The position numbers were made by a program, and so were the translations under genes. A model generated the notes under the pieces. That model did not search any database. It had not been told where the DNA came from and saw only the letters and a program-made list of their open reading frames with translations. A DNA stretch of 64,000 nt from Simplicispira suum (GTDB taxonomy: Bacteria; Pseudomonadota; Gammaproteobacteria; Burkholderiales; Burkholderiaceae_C): NCBI RefSeq assembly GCF_003008595.1, contig NZ_CP027669.1:1054001-1118000 (forward strand), given 5' to 3'. Numbering within the stretch: position 1 is the stretch's first letter; each line of letters opens with the position of its first letter. Of the stretch, positions 27,238 to 36,500 are shown piece after piece.

Positions 27238-27867
27238 ATGGTCAAGAAACTGCAAAAAATCAGCAACGACAAGAAGAAGAGCGGCGCCCAGCTTGCAAGC
27301 ACCGTAAAAGACTCGGCCCAACAGATCTGGCTGGCCGGCCTCGGCGCCTTCTCCAAGGCCCAGGAAGAAGGCACCAAGGTTTTTGAATCTTTGGTCAAGG
27401 AAGGCCTTTCCATGCAGCGCAAGACGCAGTCTGCGGCCGAAGACAAAATCTCCGAAGCCACCAGCCGCATGACCAACATGGCCAGCGACATCAGCTCGCG
27501 CGCTGCCGGTCAGTGGGACAAGCTGGAAAACATCTTTGAAGACCGTGTGGCCAAGTCGCTTGCCAAGTTGGGCGTACCTTCTTCGCGCGATCTGGACGTG
27601 CTCAATGCCCGCATCGAGGCCCTGGCCAAGAGCATGGGCAAGACCCTCCCCGCTGCAGCCAAGCCAGCGGCCAAGTCGAGTGCAAAGCCTGCAGCCAAAG
27701 CAGCTTCCAAAGCACCAGCAAAGAAGGCTGCGGCCAAGCCCACCGCCCGAAAGAGCGCAGCCAAGCCGGCCGCCAAGGCCGCAGCCAAGCCCCGCACCGC
27801 ACGCGCACCTTTCCCCAAGGCCGCACCGCGCGCCACCGAAGCGTCTGACGCCGCAAGCGCTTCCTAA
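27238..27867 (+). CDS. Phasin family protein with histone-like AK-rich tail
   Basis: 209 residues; GGAGGACCC precedes the ATG. Residues about 15-130 form the amphipathic, helical phasin domain (QQIWLAGLGAFSKAQEEGTKVFESLV) of polyhydroxyalkanoate granule proteins such as PhaF/PhaI. The last 80 residues are repeats of Ala, Lys and Pro (AAAKPAAK, KSAAKPAAK), resembling histone H1 tails that bind DNA in PhaF. It likely coats lipid or PHA granules and ties them to the nucleoid. Confidence 0.88.
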   Translation: MVKKLQKISNDKKKSGAQLASTVKDSAQQIWLAGLGAFSKAQEEGTKVFESLVKEGLSMQRKTQSAAEDKISEATSRMTNMASDISSRAAGQWDKLENIFEDRVAKSLAKLGVPSSRDLDVLNARIEALAKSMGKTLPAAAKPAAKSSAKPAAKAASKAPAKKAAAKPTARKSAAKPAAKAAAKPRTARAPFPKAAPRATEASDAASAS

Positions 27868-27904
27868 GCCGCAACCACGCCCCGCCGGCTGGTTCCGACG
27901 TACA

Positions 27905-27937
27905 CGGCCGCCACACCCGCCCAGGGTCTGGCGGCCG
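27905..27937 (+). terminator. GC-rich stem-loop after the phasin gene
   Basis: A 9-bp perfect stem (CGGCCGCCA / TGGCGGCCG) with a 15-base loop, 37 bases after the stop codon. No T run follows, so it may only stabilise the transcript end. Confidence 0.4.
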
Positions 27938-28060
27938 CGGCGTTTGCGGGGCATCAACATGACGCACTGCAGCAATTTTTCTGGAGGTGCGCGTCGGTTA
28001 GAGTAGCTGGCAATCGTCCCAAGACAAGACCCAAACGCCCGACGCAACCGACCGCACACC

Positions 28061-28723
28061 ATGGTGAAAAAAGCACCGAGACGCACGGCAGAACGCATTC
28101 TGGAAGTCACGCTTGAATTGTTCAACCGGTTCGGTGAACCCAACGTCTCGACCACGCTGATCTCCGCCGAGCTGCGCATCAGCCCGGGCAATCTTTATTA
28201 CCACTACCCGGCCAAAGACGAGCTGATCAATACGCTGTTCGAGCGCTACGAACGTGCCTTGGGCCAGTTGCTGGGTGCAGCACCTGGCGTGCGCAACGTG
28301 GAAGACGCATGGTTTTTCATGCATTCGCTGTTTGAACTGATCTGGCAATACCGCTTTCTGTACCGCGACCTCAACGATCTGCTGTCAAAAAATCGATTGC
28401 TCGAGACGCATTTCCAGACTGTTCTGACCGACAAGACCCGCGCCGTACGCAGTTTGCTCGCCAGCATGGAGCGCAGCAGAGCACTAAAGATGGACGCACG
28501 CGAAGTAGGCCCCACGGCCACAAGCATGGTGGTGGTGCTGACCTATTGGCTCAGCTTTGAGTATGTGCGCGATCCACGCCGTGCCCTAGAGCCCGAGAGC
28601 GCACAAGCTGCATTGATGCGCGGCGCCCACCATGTGCTCAATTTGCTCATGCCCTATTTGCAAGCTGAGCAGCGCCAGCATTTGCTGGCCTTGGCACAGG
28701 CGTATCAGGGTGCGGGCGATTGA
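28061..28723 (+). CDS. TetR/AcrR family regulator
   Basis: 220 residues. The N-terminal helix-turn-helix has the usual form: AERILEVTLELFNRFGEPNVSTTLIS, then ELRISPGNLYYHYPAKDELI. The C-terminal ligand domain is helical with a hydrophobic stretch (VVVLTYWLSFEYV). It lies between the phasin and the TPR gene, so it may regulate lipid or storage genes. A target operator was not identified. Confidence 0.9.
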   Translation: MVKKAPRRTAERILEVTLELFNRFGEPNVSTTLISAELRISPGNLYYHYPAKDELINTLFERYERALGQLLGAAPGVRNVEDAWFFMHSLFELIWQYRFLYRDLNDLLSKNRLLETHFQTVLTDKTRAVRSLLASMERSRALKMDAREVGPTATSMVVVLTYWLSFEYVRDPRRALEPESAQAALMRGAHHVLNLLMPYLQAEQRQHLLALAQAYQGAGD

Positions 28724-28780
28724 ACCTCCTACCACTACCAGCCCACCCAAAGCCGAACAACCATAACACCGGAGATACCC

Positions 28781-29554
28781 ATGGCGAAATGGACCCCTTT
28801 CCCTCACGCAGGCCAATTTCGGCTGGATGCCGCCCAGTTGAAGAAGCAATGGGCCCGTCTGCATACCGGCGACGTCGAGCCCCTTCCCAAAGACCCGCAG
28901 GTACTGCAAGCCTGGGTGCATTTCCACAACGGCGAGTTCCAGGAAGCATCGCAAATCGGCTTGGCCGCTGGCGGTGCGGGCATCACCGCAGCCAACAAGG
29001 CCACTTCGATTTACGCCAACTATCTGGAGAAGAAGGAAAAGACGCGTCTGGAGCTTTTCACGCAGGTCGCAGAACAGGCGCAGCAGCAAGCACAGGCCGA
29101 TCCCAAAAACGCCAACGCCTGGTATTGGCATGCCTACGCGCTGGGGCGCTACAGCCAGGGCATCAGCGTCGCCAAGGCGCTGGCCCAGGGGCTGGGCAGC
29201 AAAATTCGCGAATCGCTGGAGAAAGCCATTGCCCTGGCTCCGGCGCATGCCGACGCCCACATTGCACTGGGCGCCTTCCATGCTGAAGTGATCGACAAAG
29301 TGGGGGCGCTGATCGGCGGCATGACTTACGGTGCCAAGAAGGACAAGGGACTCAAGCTGTTCCAGGAGGCGCTGCGCCTCAACCCCGACTCGGCTATCGC
29401 CATGATCGAATACGCCAACGCACTGGTCATGCTCGAAGGCGAGCGCAAGATGGGCGAAGCGACGGCACTGTACGAAAAAGCCGCCGCCTGCAAACCACAG
29501 GATGCCATGGAGCAGCTCGACGTGGATCTGGCGCAGGCTGAGCTGGAGGAATAA
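28781..29554 (+). CDS. TPR-repeat protein of unknown function
   Basis: 257 residues, no signal peptide. Several 34-residue helix pairs are visible (ADPKNANAWYWHAYALGRY, LAPAHADAHIALGAFHAEV, LNPDSAIAMIEYANALVML). It would act as a cytoplasmic adaptor. It starts 57 bases after the TetR gene on the same strand and may share its transcript. I do not recognise a named family. Confidence 0.8.
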   Translation: MAKWTPFPHAGQFRLDAAQLKKQWARLHTGDVEPLPKDPQVLQAWVHFHNGEFQEASQIGLAAGGAGITAANKATSIYANYLEKKEKTRLELFTQVAEQAQQQAQADPKNANAWYWHAYALGRYSQGISVAKALAQGLGSKIRESLEKAIALAPAHADAHIALGAFHAEVIDKVGALIGGMTYGAKKDKGLKLFQEALRLNPDSAIAMIEYANALVMLEGERKMGEATALYEKAAACKPQDAMEQLDVDLAQAELEE

Positions 29555-29560
29555 GTGACA

Positions 29561-29600
29561 ACCCCCTGAGGCACTTCGCGCCTGGTCTAAGCCGCGCCGG
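29561..29600. repeat. CCCCTGAGG-type intergenic element, short copy
   Basis: ACCCCCTGAGGCACTTCGCGCC between the convergent TPR and coaX genes. It matches the start of the longer element at 58964-59050 (CCCCTGAGGCGCTGCGCGCC) with few changes. The GGC..GCC arms can pair, so it may serve as a shared terminator. Confidence 0.55.
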
Positions 29601-29619
29601 TTTCATGCGCTGCTGGCGC

Positions 29620-30384
29620 TCAAGCAAAACGCCGGGCGGCGATTTCCAGCAGACCGTCAAAAATCAGGTTGTCCACCAACTCGAAGGGGCGCGTCATACT
29701 GGGCGCCATTTTCCAACCGGCGCCACCGGTCATCATGCAAGCGGGTTCGCTGCCGCAATATGCAATCACGTGCTGCACCATGCGCTCTACCGCACCGGCA
29801 ATGGCATAGGTGCCGCCGCTGGTCAGTGCGTCGCTGGTATTGGTCGGAAACATGCAGACTTCACCCGTCGGCACGTGCAGGCCGGCAGTGCCCGATTCAA
29901 GCGCGCGCAGCATGATCCCGTGCCCCGGAAGAATCAGGCCGCCAAGAAAGCGCCCTTGCGCGTCGATGGCTTCCACAGTGACGGCTGTGCCCACCATCAC
30001 CACCACCAGCGGCCGGGCAGGGCCTTGGGCCAAGATGCGCTGGCGCGCACCAATCATGGCCACCCAGCGGTCACAGCCGAGACGGGTGGGGTGGTCGTAG
30101 CCGTTGATGAGGCCTGCCTCCTGGGCACTGGCCACCACCCACTGAGGCGCAACGTCCCACAACTCCATTTGTTCTTCAACGCGGCGTTTGACCGCGTCGC
30201 CTGCCACCACACAACCCAGCATGCGCTCGGGCGTCGGCAAACTGGCCCAGGCACCTTCGGCCAAGCGCTCGATGTGGTCCAAAAACTCCGCTCCCTGGGC
30301 CAGCAGTGCAGCACCCGGGCCAGGCGCTTCGTGCAACGCCCACTTCAGCCGGGTGTTGCCCACGTCGATAGCGAGAAATGTCAT
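29620..30384 (-). CDS. coaX: Type III pantothenate kinase
   Basis: 254 residues from the ATG at 30384. ASKHA-fold phosphate loop [13 protein letters not shown] at the start, [11 protein letters not shown] in the middle, [14 protein letters not shown] and [14 protein letters not shown]. It makes 4-phosphopantothenate, the first step of coenzyme A synthesis. The upstream extension to 30498 has no support. In related genomes coaX often follows birA; here it stands alone. Confidence 0.95.
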   Translation of the reverse strand: MTFLAIDVGNTRLKWALHEAPGPGAALLAQGAEFLDHIERLAEGAWASLPTPERMLGCVVAGDAVKRRVEEQMELWDVAPQWVVASAQEAGLINGYDHPTRLGCDRWVAMIGARQRILAQGPARPLVVVMVGTAVTVEAIDAQGRFLGGLILPGHGIMLRALESGTAGLHVPTGEVCMFPTNTSDALTSGGTYAIAGAVERMVQHVIAYCGSEPACMMTGGAGWKMAPSMTRPFELVDNLIFDGLLEIAARRFA

Positions 30385-30583
30385 GCGAGGAATTATGCGG
30401 ACTTTCGCGCGAACAGCGCACCGCACAGGCGACAGAAGCGGACCCATCGGTTCACAGCGCGTTGTCCGGCCGTTCACGCTGCTGTCCGACACCCGCAAAA
30501 GGGAGCTTCATGTATCGTGAGATGGGGGCACAAAACCTGTGCAACCGATCATTTGGCCAAACCACGACACAGAGGAGTTTTTC

Positions 30584-31087
30584 ATGGGTCTTTTCAGTTT
30601 TATCAAGGAAGCCGGAGAAAAGTTGTTTGGCGGCAAGGAAGTCGAAGCGGCTGCCACGCAGGCAGCCGCCGATCCCAAAGCGAAACCCTCTCTCGATGCG
30701 CTCAACGACAAGGCCGCCCGCGCCATTGAAAACTACATTGCCACCCAAAAGCTCGGCGTGGAAGGCGTGCGCGTGGAATACGACGGCGCCACCGGCACAG
30801 TCAATGTGAGCGGACAGGCGCCGACTCAGGAGGCTTTGGAAAAAGTCACCTTGTGTTGCGGCAACGTCGCCAGCGTCAAGCAGGTGAACAACCTGATGGC
30901 GGTTTCCAGCCCTGAGCCCGAAGCGCAATACCACGACGTGGTGCGCGGCGACACGCTCTCCGCGATTGCCAAGAAGTACTACGGCGACGCCAACAAGTAC
31001 CCGAAAATCTTTGAAGCCAACAAGCCCATGCTGAGCCACCCAGACAAGATCTATCCGGGTCAGAAGCTGCGCATTCCGGCACTGTAA
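30584..31087 (+). CDS. kbp: BON-LysM protein (Kbp/YgaU-like)
   Basis: 167 residues from the ATG at 30584, with AGAGGAG before it; the upstream reading from 30539 is less likely. A helical start (GLFSFIKEAGEKLFG) is followed by a BON domain (about residues 45-105, GVRVEYDGATGTVNVSGQAP) and a C-terminal LysM domain (YHDVVRGDTLSAIAKKYYG to KLRIPAL). E. coli YgaU/Kbp has this make-up and binds potassium in the cytoplasm. There is no signal peptide here either. Confidence 0.9.
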   Translation: MGLFSFIKEAGEKLFGGKEVEAAATQAAADPKAKPSLDALNDKAARAIENYIATQKLGVEGVRVEYDGATGTVNVSGQAPTQEALEKVTLCCGNVASVKQVNNLMAVSSPEPEAQYHDVVRGDTLSAIAKKYYGDANKYPKIFEANKPMLSHPDKIYPGQKLRIPAL

Positions 31088-31104
31088 AGCTCCGTAACCT
31101 GCGC

Positions 31105-32391
31105 TCAGGTCTGCCGCCATGGCAGACCGCGCGCGCGCCACCCGCCGGTGTGGTTGCGCTGCGCCTTTGCATCCGGATCGCCCTCGAAACCTTCGAGCAC
31201 GTTCCAGGCTTCGATGCCCAGCTGCGTGGCCCGCTGGGCTGCGGCAATGGAGCGCACGCCGCTGCGACACAACAGCACAACGCGCTGGCCTGAACCGGCG
31301 GCGGCACGCATTTGCTCATCGAAGTCCGGGTTCAGCAGCATGCCGGGCCACTGTTTCCACACCACGGCGAGCGCACCAGGCACTTCGCCCACCCAGGCGC
31401 GCTCGGCATCGCTGCGCACGTCGATCAGCACTGCATCGCCCGCACTGACCCATTGCCAGGCCTGTTCGGGCGTCACATCGCCGGCGTAGCCCTGCTCTTC
31501 ACGCGGAAAGAACGTGGGAGCGGGCGTTGGCGTGGGGTGCAGCTCGGGGGTATCACACAGCGTGCTGGCAGGCAGATCCGAGATCTCGCTCAGCAACTGC
31601 ACCAACTGCGCGGCCGCCGCCTGCACGACGGCAAGGCCGTTCTCTGCCGTCGCCGCAGCGGCATTGCCCACCGCACCGGCAGGGTGGTAATCCTGCATTT
31701 GCCAGCCCAGTTTTGCACTTCGCCCATTGCCCAGCAAGGGGTAGCGTGCAGCGCGGTCCTGCGAGCTGGAGTGAAAATTCTGTGCCTGCTCCATGCGCAC
31801 CCATTGCGGCGCGAGGTGCAGCATCATGGAGGTTTCCATGGCGCCGGCATGGATGCCAAAACGGTGCTCGTCAGCGCTAAAGCGTGCACCCACCTCGCTG
31901 GGCAGCGGCAAGCTGAACCAACTGGCGCTGTAGACCAGCAAGCCACAGCGGGTGCGCAGCTCCCGCGCGACGATGTCCATGACGCTGACCTGGCCCCCAT
32001 GGCTGTTCAAGAGCAGGAGCTTCTTGATGCCGGCACGCGCCACGCTCTCGCCGAGCTCGGTCCACAGGGCGATCAGCGTGGCGGGAGCAAGTGTCAGCGT
32101 GCCGGGGAAGCGGATGTGCTCCGGGCTCAGGCCGACGTTCTGCGGCGGCAAAAACAGCACCGGCAGTGCGGGCGACAGCAGCGGCAGCGCCGCGTCGATC
32201 ACGCCCTGGAGCAGCGTGGCGTCCACCGATACCGGCAGATGCGGGCCATGCTGCTCCGTGGCGGCCACCGGCAAGACGGCTACCGTGTTTTCTATAGCCG
32301 CAGACGCAGCAAGCTGCGCGAAATCGCGCGTACCAAGATCGGCCCAGAAGCGGGACGGCAGCGCAGGTGGGTAAAGTGGTTCGGTCGGCAT
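31105..32391 (-). CDS. Creatininase-family amidohydrolase fused to a rhodanese domain
   Basis: 428 residues from the ATG at 32391. Residues about 1-275 are a creatininase-type metal hydrolase: ATEQHGPHLPVSVD (metal ligands), LNSHGGQ and GIHAGAMETSMML. A Pro/Thr-rich linker (HPTPTPAPTFFP) leads to a rhodanese domain (about 310-425) with VLIDVRSDAERAWVGEVPGA and active-site loop CRSGVRS, Cys being the sulfur carrier. The two are in one uninterrupted frame. The substrate is unknown: the hydrolase could cleave a cyclic amide, and the rhodanese could bring sulfur or detoxify a product. Start-to-start distance to alaX is only 37 bases. Confidence 0.85.
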   Translation of the reverse strand: MPTEPLYPPALPSRFWADLGTRDFAQLAASAAIENTVAVLPVAATEQHGPHLPVSVDATLLQGVIDAALPLLSPALPVLFLPPQNVGLSPEHIRFPGTLTLAPATLIALWTELGESVARAGIKKLLLLNSHGGQVSVMDIVARELRTRCGLLVYSASWFSLPLPSEVGARFSADEHRFGIHAGAMETSMMLHLAPQWVRMEQAQNFHSSSQDRAARYPLLGNGRSAKLGWQMQDYHPAGAVGNAAAATAENGLAVVQAAAAQLVQLLSEISDLPASTLCDTPELHPTPTPAPTFFPREEQGYAGDVTPEQAWQWVSAGDAVLIDVRSDAERAWVGEVPGALAVVWKQWPGMLLNPDFDEQMRAAAGSGQRVVLLCRSGVRSIAAAQRATQLGIEAWNVLEGFEGDPDAKAQRNHTGGWRARGLPWRQT

Positions 32392-32428
32392 CACCGCATG
32401 GTAGCGGGCGCGCGATACGATGCGCCAC

Positions 32429-33181
32429 ATGACCGAAGAACTCTTTCGTACGGATGCCCGCCTGGCCATGTGCAGCGCACAGGTGCTCGCCATCACGCCA
32501 CAAGGCATTGTGCTGGACCGCACCGTGTTCTACCCGCTGGGCGGTGGCCAGGCGGGCGATGCCGGCGTGCTGCTGCTCGAAGACGGCGGCGCAATCGCCA
32601 TTTCCGACACCCGCAAGGAAAAGAACGACACCGGCACGCCCACCGGCCGCATCGTGCACATGGCGGCGCCCGGGCAGGAGGCGTTGCTGGCACGGCTGCA
32701 GGCGGGCGACGGCGTGGCCGCGCGCATCGACTGGGAGCGGCGTCACCGCATGATGCGGCTGCACAGCGCCACGCACCTGCTGTGCCACCTGGTGCCACAA
32801 CTGGTCAACGGCTGCTCGATCACGCCCGACTACGCGCGCATGGACTTCGCCATGACCGATCCGCTCGACAAGGATGTGTTGACGCAGGGTCTGGCTGCCC
32901 TGGTGGCCGCCGCCCATCCTTTTGCCGTGGAGTCGATCAGCGACGAGGATCTGGACGCCAACCCACAACTCGTGAAAAGCATGAGCGTGCAGCCTCCGCG
33001 CGGCACCGGTCGCATCCGCACCATCCGCATTGGCGGTGTGGGCGGCACCGCCCTGATCGACCTCCAGCCCTGCGGCGGCACGCATGTCGGCAACAGCGCA
33101 GAGATCGGCGCCATCGCAGTCACAAAAATCGAGAAGAAGAGCGCCACCACCCGCAGGGTGGTGCTCGGCTTTGCCGAGTGA
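32429..33181 (+). CDS. alaX: Alanyl-tRNA editing protein AlaX
   Basis: 250 residues from the ATG at 32429 (a start three codons earlier is possible). The order of motifs is that of the free-standing AlaRS editing domain: FYPLGGGQAGD, HSATHLL with the zinc-binding HXXXH, and CGGTHV. It deacylates Ser- or Gly-tRNAAla in the cytoplasm. The last 14 codons (SATTRRVVLGFAE and stop) are at the same time the first part of a 111-bp tandem repeat that continues downstream, so the C-terminus may have been shaped by that array. Confidence 0.92.
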   Translation: MTEELFRTDARLAMCSAQVLAITPQGIVLDRTVFYPLGGGQAGDAGVLLLEDGGAIAISDTRKEKNDTGTPTGRIVHMAAPGQEALLARLQAGDGVAARIDWERRHRMMRLHSATHLLCHLVPQLVNGCSITPDYARMDFAMTDPLDKDVLTQGLAALVAAAHPFAVESISDEDLDANPQLVKSMSVQPPRGTGRIRTIRIGGVGGTALIDLQPCGGTHVGNSAEIGAIAVTKIEKKSATTRRVVLGFAE

Positions 33182-33516
33182 GCGAAGCGAAGAGCGCTCT
33201 TCTGGGGCAGGCTCATGTGCGCACAGCGCACGTGACGACTGCACCAAGATGGCGCCACCACCCGCAAAGGTGTGCTCGGCTTTGCCGAGTGAGCGAAGCG
33301 AAGAGCGCTCTTCTGGGGCAGGCTCATGTGCGCACAGCGCACGTGACGACTGCACCAAGATGGCGCCACCACCCGCAAAGGTGTGCTCGGCTTTGCCGAG
33401 TGAGCGAAGCGAAGAGCGCTCTTCTGGGGCAGGCTCATGTGCGCACAGCGCACGTGACGACTGCACCAAAATGTGACGCCACCACCTGCAGGGTGGTGCT
33501 CGGCTTTGCCAAGTGA
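33141..33516. repeat. 111-bp tandem repeat array, three full copies and a partial fourth
   Basis: Full copies start at 33141, 33252 and 33363; a diverged partial copy starts near 33476. The second and third copies are almost identical; the first differs mainly at 33155-33160. Each unit carries the last codons of alaX (GFAE, stop), the palindrome GAAGAGCGCTCTTC, the hairpin GTGCGC-ACA-GCGCAC and CACGTG. The first copy also has the perfect hairpin CACCACCC-GCA-GGGTGGTG, and the fourth a near match. The period is a multiple of three, so long open frames run through it in several frames. It fills almost the whole 390-base gap between alaX and the DUF748 gene. There are no variable spacers, so it is not CRISPR. 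Confidence 0.9.
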
Positions 33517-33571
33517 GCGCAACCCTGCCAACGCACCGCGCGCTCCCTTGACTTCTTCCTTGAGCCCCACC

Positions 33572-36500
33572 ATGCCTTCTGTCCTGCCTCTCGAAGCCTT
33601 GCGCCGCCACCGCTGGGTACGCCGCGCTTTTTGGGCCGTGGTGGCCCTGCTGGCGCTGTGGCTGCTGAGCTGGCTGTTGGTGCCGGTGCTTGCCAAAGGT
33701 CCGCTGGAGCGCAAGGCCAGCGAACTGCTGGGACGTCCAGTCACGGTGGGCGCCCTCGAATTCACGCCCTGGACGCTGGAAGTCACGCTGCGCGACCTGG
33801 TGGTTGGTGGTCTCGATGGTGCAGCGCCGCAGCTGGAAATTGCGCGGGTGTATGCCGACGCCGAGCTGCAGTCGCTGGTGCGCCTGGCACCGGTGGTGGA
33901 CGCACTGGCCATTGACAGCCCCCATCTGCGACTGACCCTGCTGGCGGACGGCCACTACGACGTGGACGACATCCTGGCGCGCTTTGCAGCCACGCCCGAT
34001 ACACCCAACACGCCCGAAACTGGCCCTGCCCGGCTGGCGCTGTACAACCTGACGCTGACGGGTGGCGAGATCGACTTCAACGACCGCACGGTGAGCCAGA
34101 GCCATACCGTGCGCAAGCTGACCCTGCAAGTGCCGTTCCTGAGCACCCTGCCCTCGCAACGGGAAATCAAGGTGGAGCCCCATCTGTCGTTCGATGTGGC
34201 GGACAGCCACTTCAGCTCATCGGCCCAGGCCACGCCGTTTGACCAAACTGGCAAGGGCGAAGCGACGATCCAATGGGATGGACTGGACCTGGCCCCTTAT
34301 CTGGCTTACCTGCCCGCCAGCCTGCCCGTGCGGCTGCAGGGCGCGGTGCTTGACCTGGACCTGAAGCTCGCCTTCGAGCAAAAGCCCGAAGTTGCCGTGA
34401 AACTGACCGGTACGGCCCAGGCCCGCAAGGTGCAGATCGCCGATCGCAGCCAGCAAGCGCTGCTTTCCTGGGACCGCCTGAGCGTGGCACTGGACGACGT
34501 GCGGCCGCTGGACCATGTGGTGCGCCTGGGCAGCATCGAACTGGATGCACCGCTGCTCAGCGCAGCGCGCGATGCGGCTGGCGTCCTCAACCTGGCGCAA
34601 CTGGCCACGCCCGCCCCAACGCCCAAGCCCGCCCCCACCAGCCCCGCCGCTTCCGCGCCGTCCGCACCTGCAGCAAGCCAGGCAGCGAGCGGCGCCAAGG
34701 CCCAGGCGCCGAAAGCACCAGCCTGGTCGATCTCGGTCGCACAGATCGCCGTGCGCCAGGGCACGGTCCACTGGGCCGACCAGAGCACGCGCCCTGCCGC
34801 CGCGCTGGTGGCCGCAGGGCTCAGTTTCGAGGCCAGCGCCATCGCGTTTCCATTTCAAAGGCCGTTTCCGTTTCACGGCGCGCTGGGCCTGCAGGGGAGC
34901 ACGCTCGCCTTCGAGGGCCAGGCCAGCGACCAGACTGCGCAGCTCAAGCTGTCGGTGAAAGACCTTGGCCTGGCGCTGGCCGCGCCCTACCTGGCCAACA
35001 CCCTGGAACCCGAACTGGTCGGCCAGATCAACGGCGATCTTGGCGTGCAGTGGGACGCAGCGGCCGCCGGCAAGCCGGGCGCAACCGGCGTCACGCTGGA
35101 CGTGGGGCCGCTGAGCGTCTCGCAGCTCGCGCTCAAGCAAGGCAAGGCCAGCCTCGCCAGCGTGAGCCAGATCGCGCTTGAGGGCGCCAAAGTGAACCTC
35201 GATGGCCGCACGGTAGGCATTGAGCGCCTCGCCATTTCCCAGCCCCAGACCCGCGTGGAGCGCGGCGCCGACGGCCGCTGGATGTTCGAGCGCTGGCTCA
35301 AGGATGCCCCTACCAGCGCTTCGAGCACCAGCGCTCCCCCCGATACCGCCGCGCGCCCGTGGCGCGTGCAGATCGCCCAAGCCAGCGTCGAAGGCGGCAA
35401 GCTCGACTTTGCCGACCGCAGCCAGCCGCGCCCGGTGGCGCTCAGCGTCTCGGCCCTGGCCTTGCAAGCCAGCAAGCTGGCGCTCGATGGCAGCCAACCC
35501 GAAGCCTTCACCGTCTCGGCTCGCGTGGGCACGGGAACGGGAAAAGGGGATGCCGGAAAGCTCAGCTACAAGGGCACGCTGACGCCCCAGCCCTTCGCCA
35601 CCCAAGGCCAACTGGACGCCAGCCGCCTGCCCTTGCAAGCGCTCGACGGCTACCTGGCCGACCGGCTCGCGATTGAGCTGCTGCAGGGCGAAGCCGGTTT
35701 TCGCGGCGACCTGGCCTTTGCGCAAACCGGGCGCGGGAATACGCTCAGCCTGAGCGGCGACGCCGCCATCGACCAGCTGCGGGCCAACAGCACCGGCGCT
35801 GCCACGGCCAAGACGGCTTCGCAGGTGGGCGAAGAACTGCTGGCCTGGAAGAGCCTGGGCCTGCGTGGACTCAACGTAAAACTCGTCCCCGACACCGCAC
35901 CGCGCGTGGAGGTCAAGGAAACCAGCCTGGCCGATTTTTACGCGCGCCTGTCCATTGACGAGACCGGCCGCATCAATCTGGACCAACTGGTGAAGACACC
36001 AGGCCAGGGGGCGATACCCCCCGCTGCTGACACAGTTGCTTCAGCGACTGCGACTTCAGCGCAGGCCGCTCCTGCGGCTCCGGCCACACCTGCAGTGGCC
36101 CAGGCCGGCGCGCCCGACCCGCTGGCCCCGGTGCTGCAGTTCGGCCCCATGAGCCTGGTCAACGGCAAGGTGCTGTTCTCGGACTATTTCATCAAGCCCA
36201 ATTACTCAGCCGACTTGAGTGAGCTGACCGGCAAGCTCAGTGCATTTTCGTCGCAGACCGCCGGCGGCGAGCCCGTGCTGGCCGATCTGGAGCTGCGTGG
36301 GCGGGCCGAGGGCTCGGCCTCGCTGGAAGTCAGCGGCAAGCTCAACCCGCTCGCCAAGCCGCTGGCGCTCGACATTCAGGCCAAGGTGCGCGATCTGGAA
36401 CTGCCGCCGCTCTCGCCCTACGCGGTGAAGTACGCCGGCCACGGCATTGAGCGCGGCAAGCTGAGCATGGACGTGGCCTACAAGGTGCTGCCCAGCGGCC

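Noticed and set aside
33141..33516. CRISPR array
   Set aside because: Copies are contiguous with no spacers, 111 bp long, and no cas genes are near.
31877..34210. 777-codon minus-strand frame through alaX and the tandem repeat
   Set aside because: It is open only because the repeat period is a multiple of three and the region is GC-rich; the encoded repeats have no domain and the opposite gene alaX is certain.
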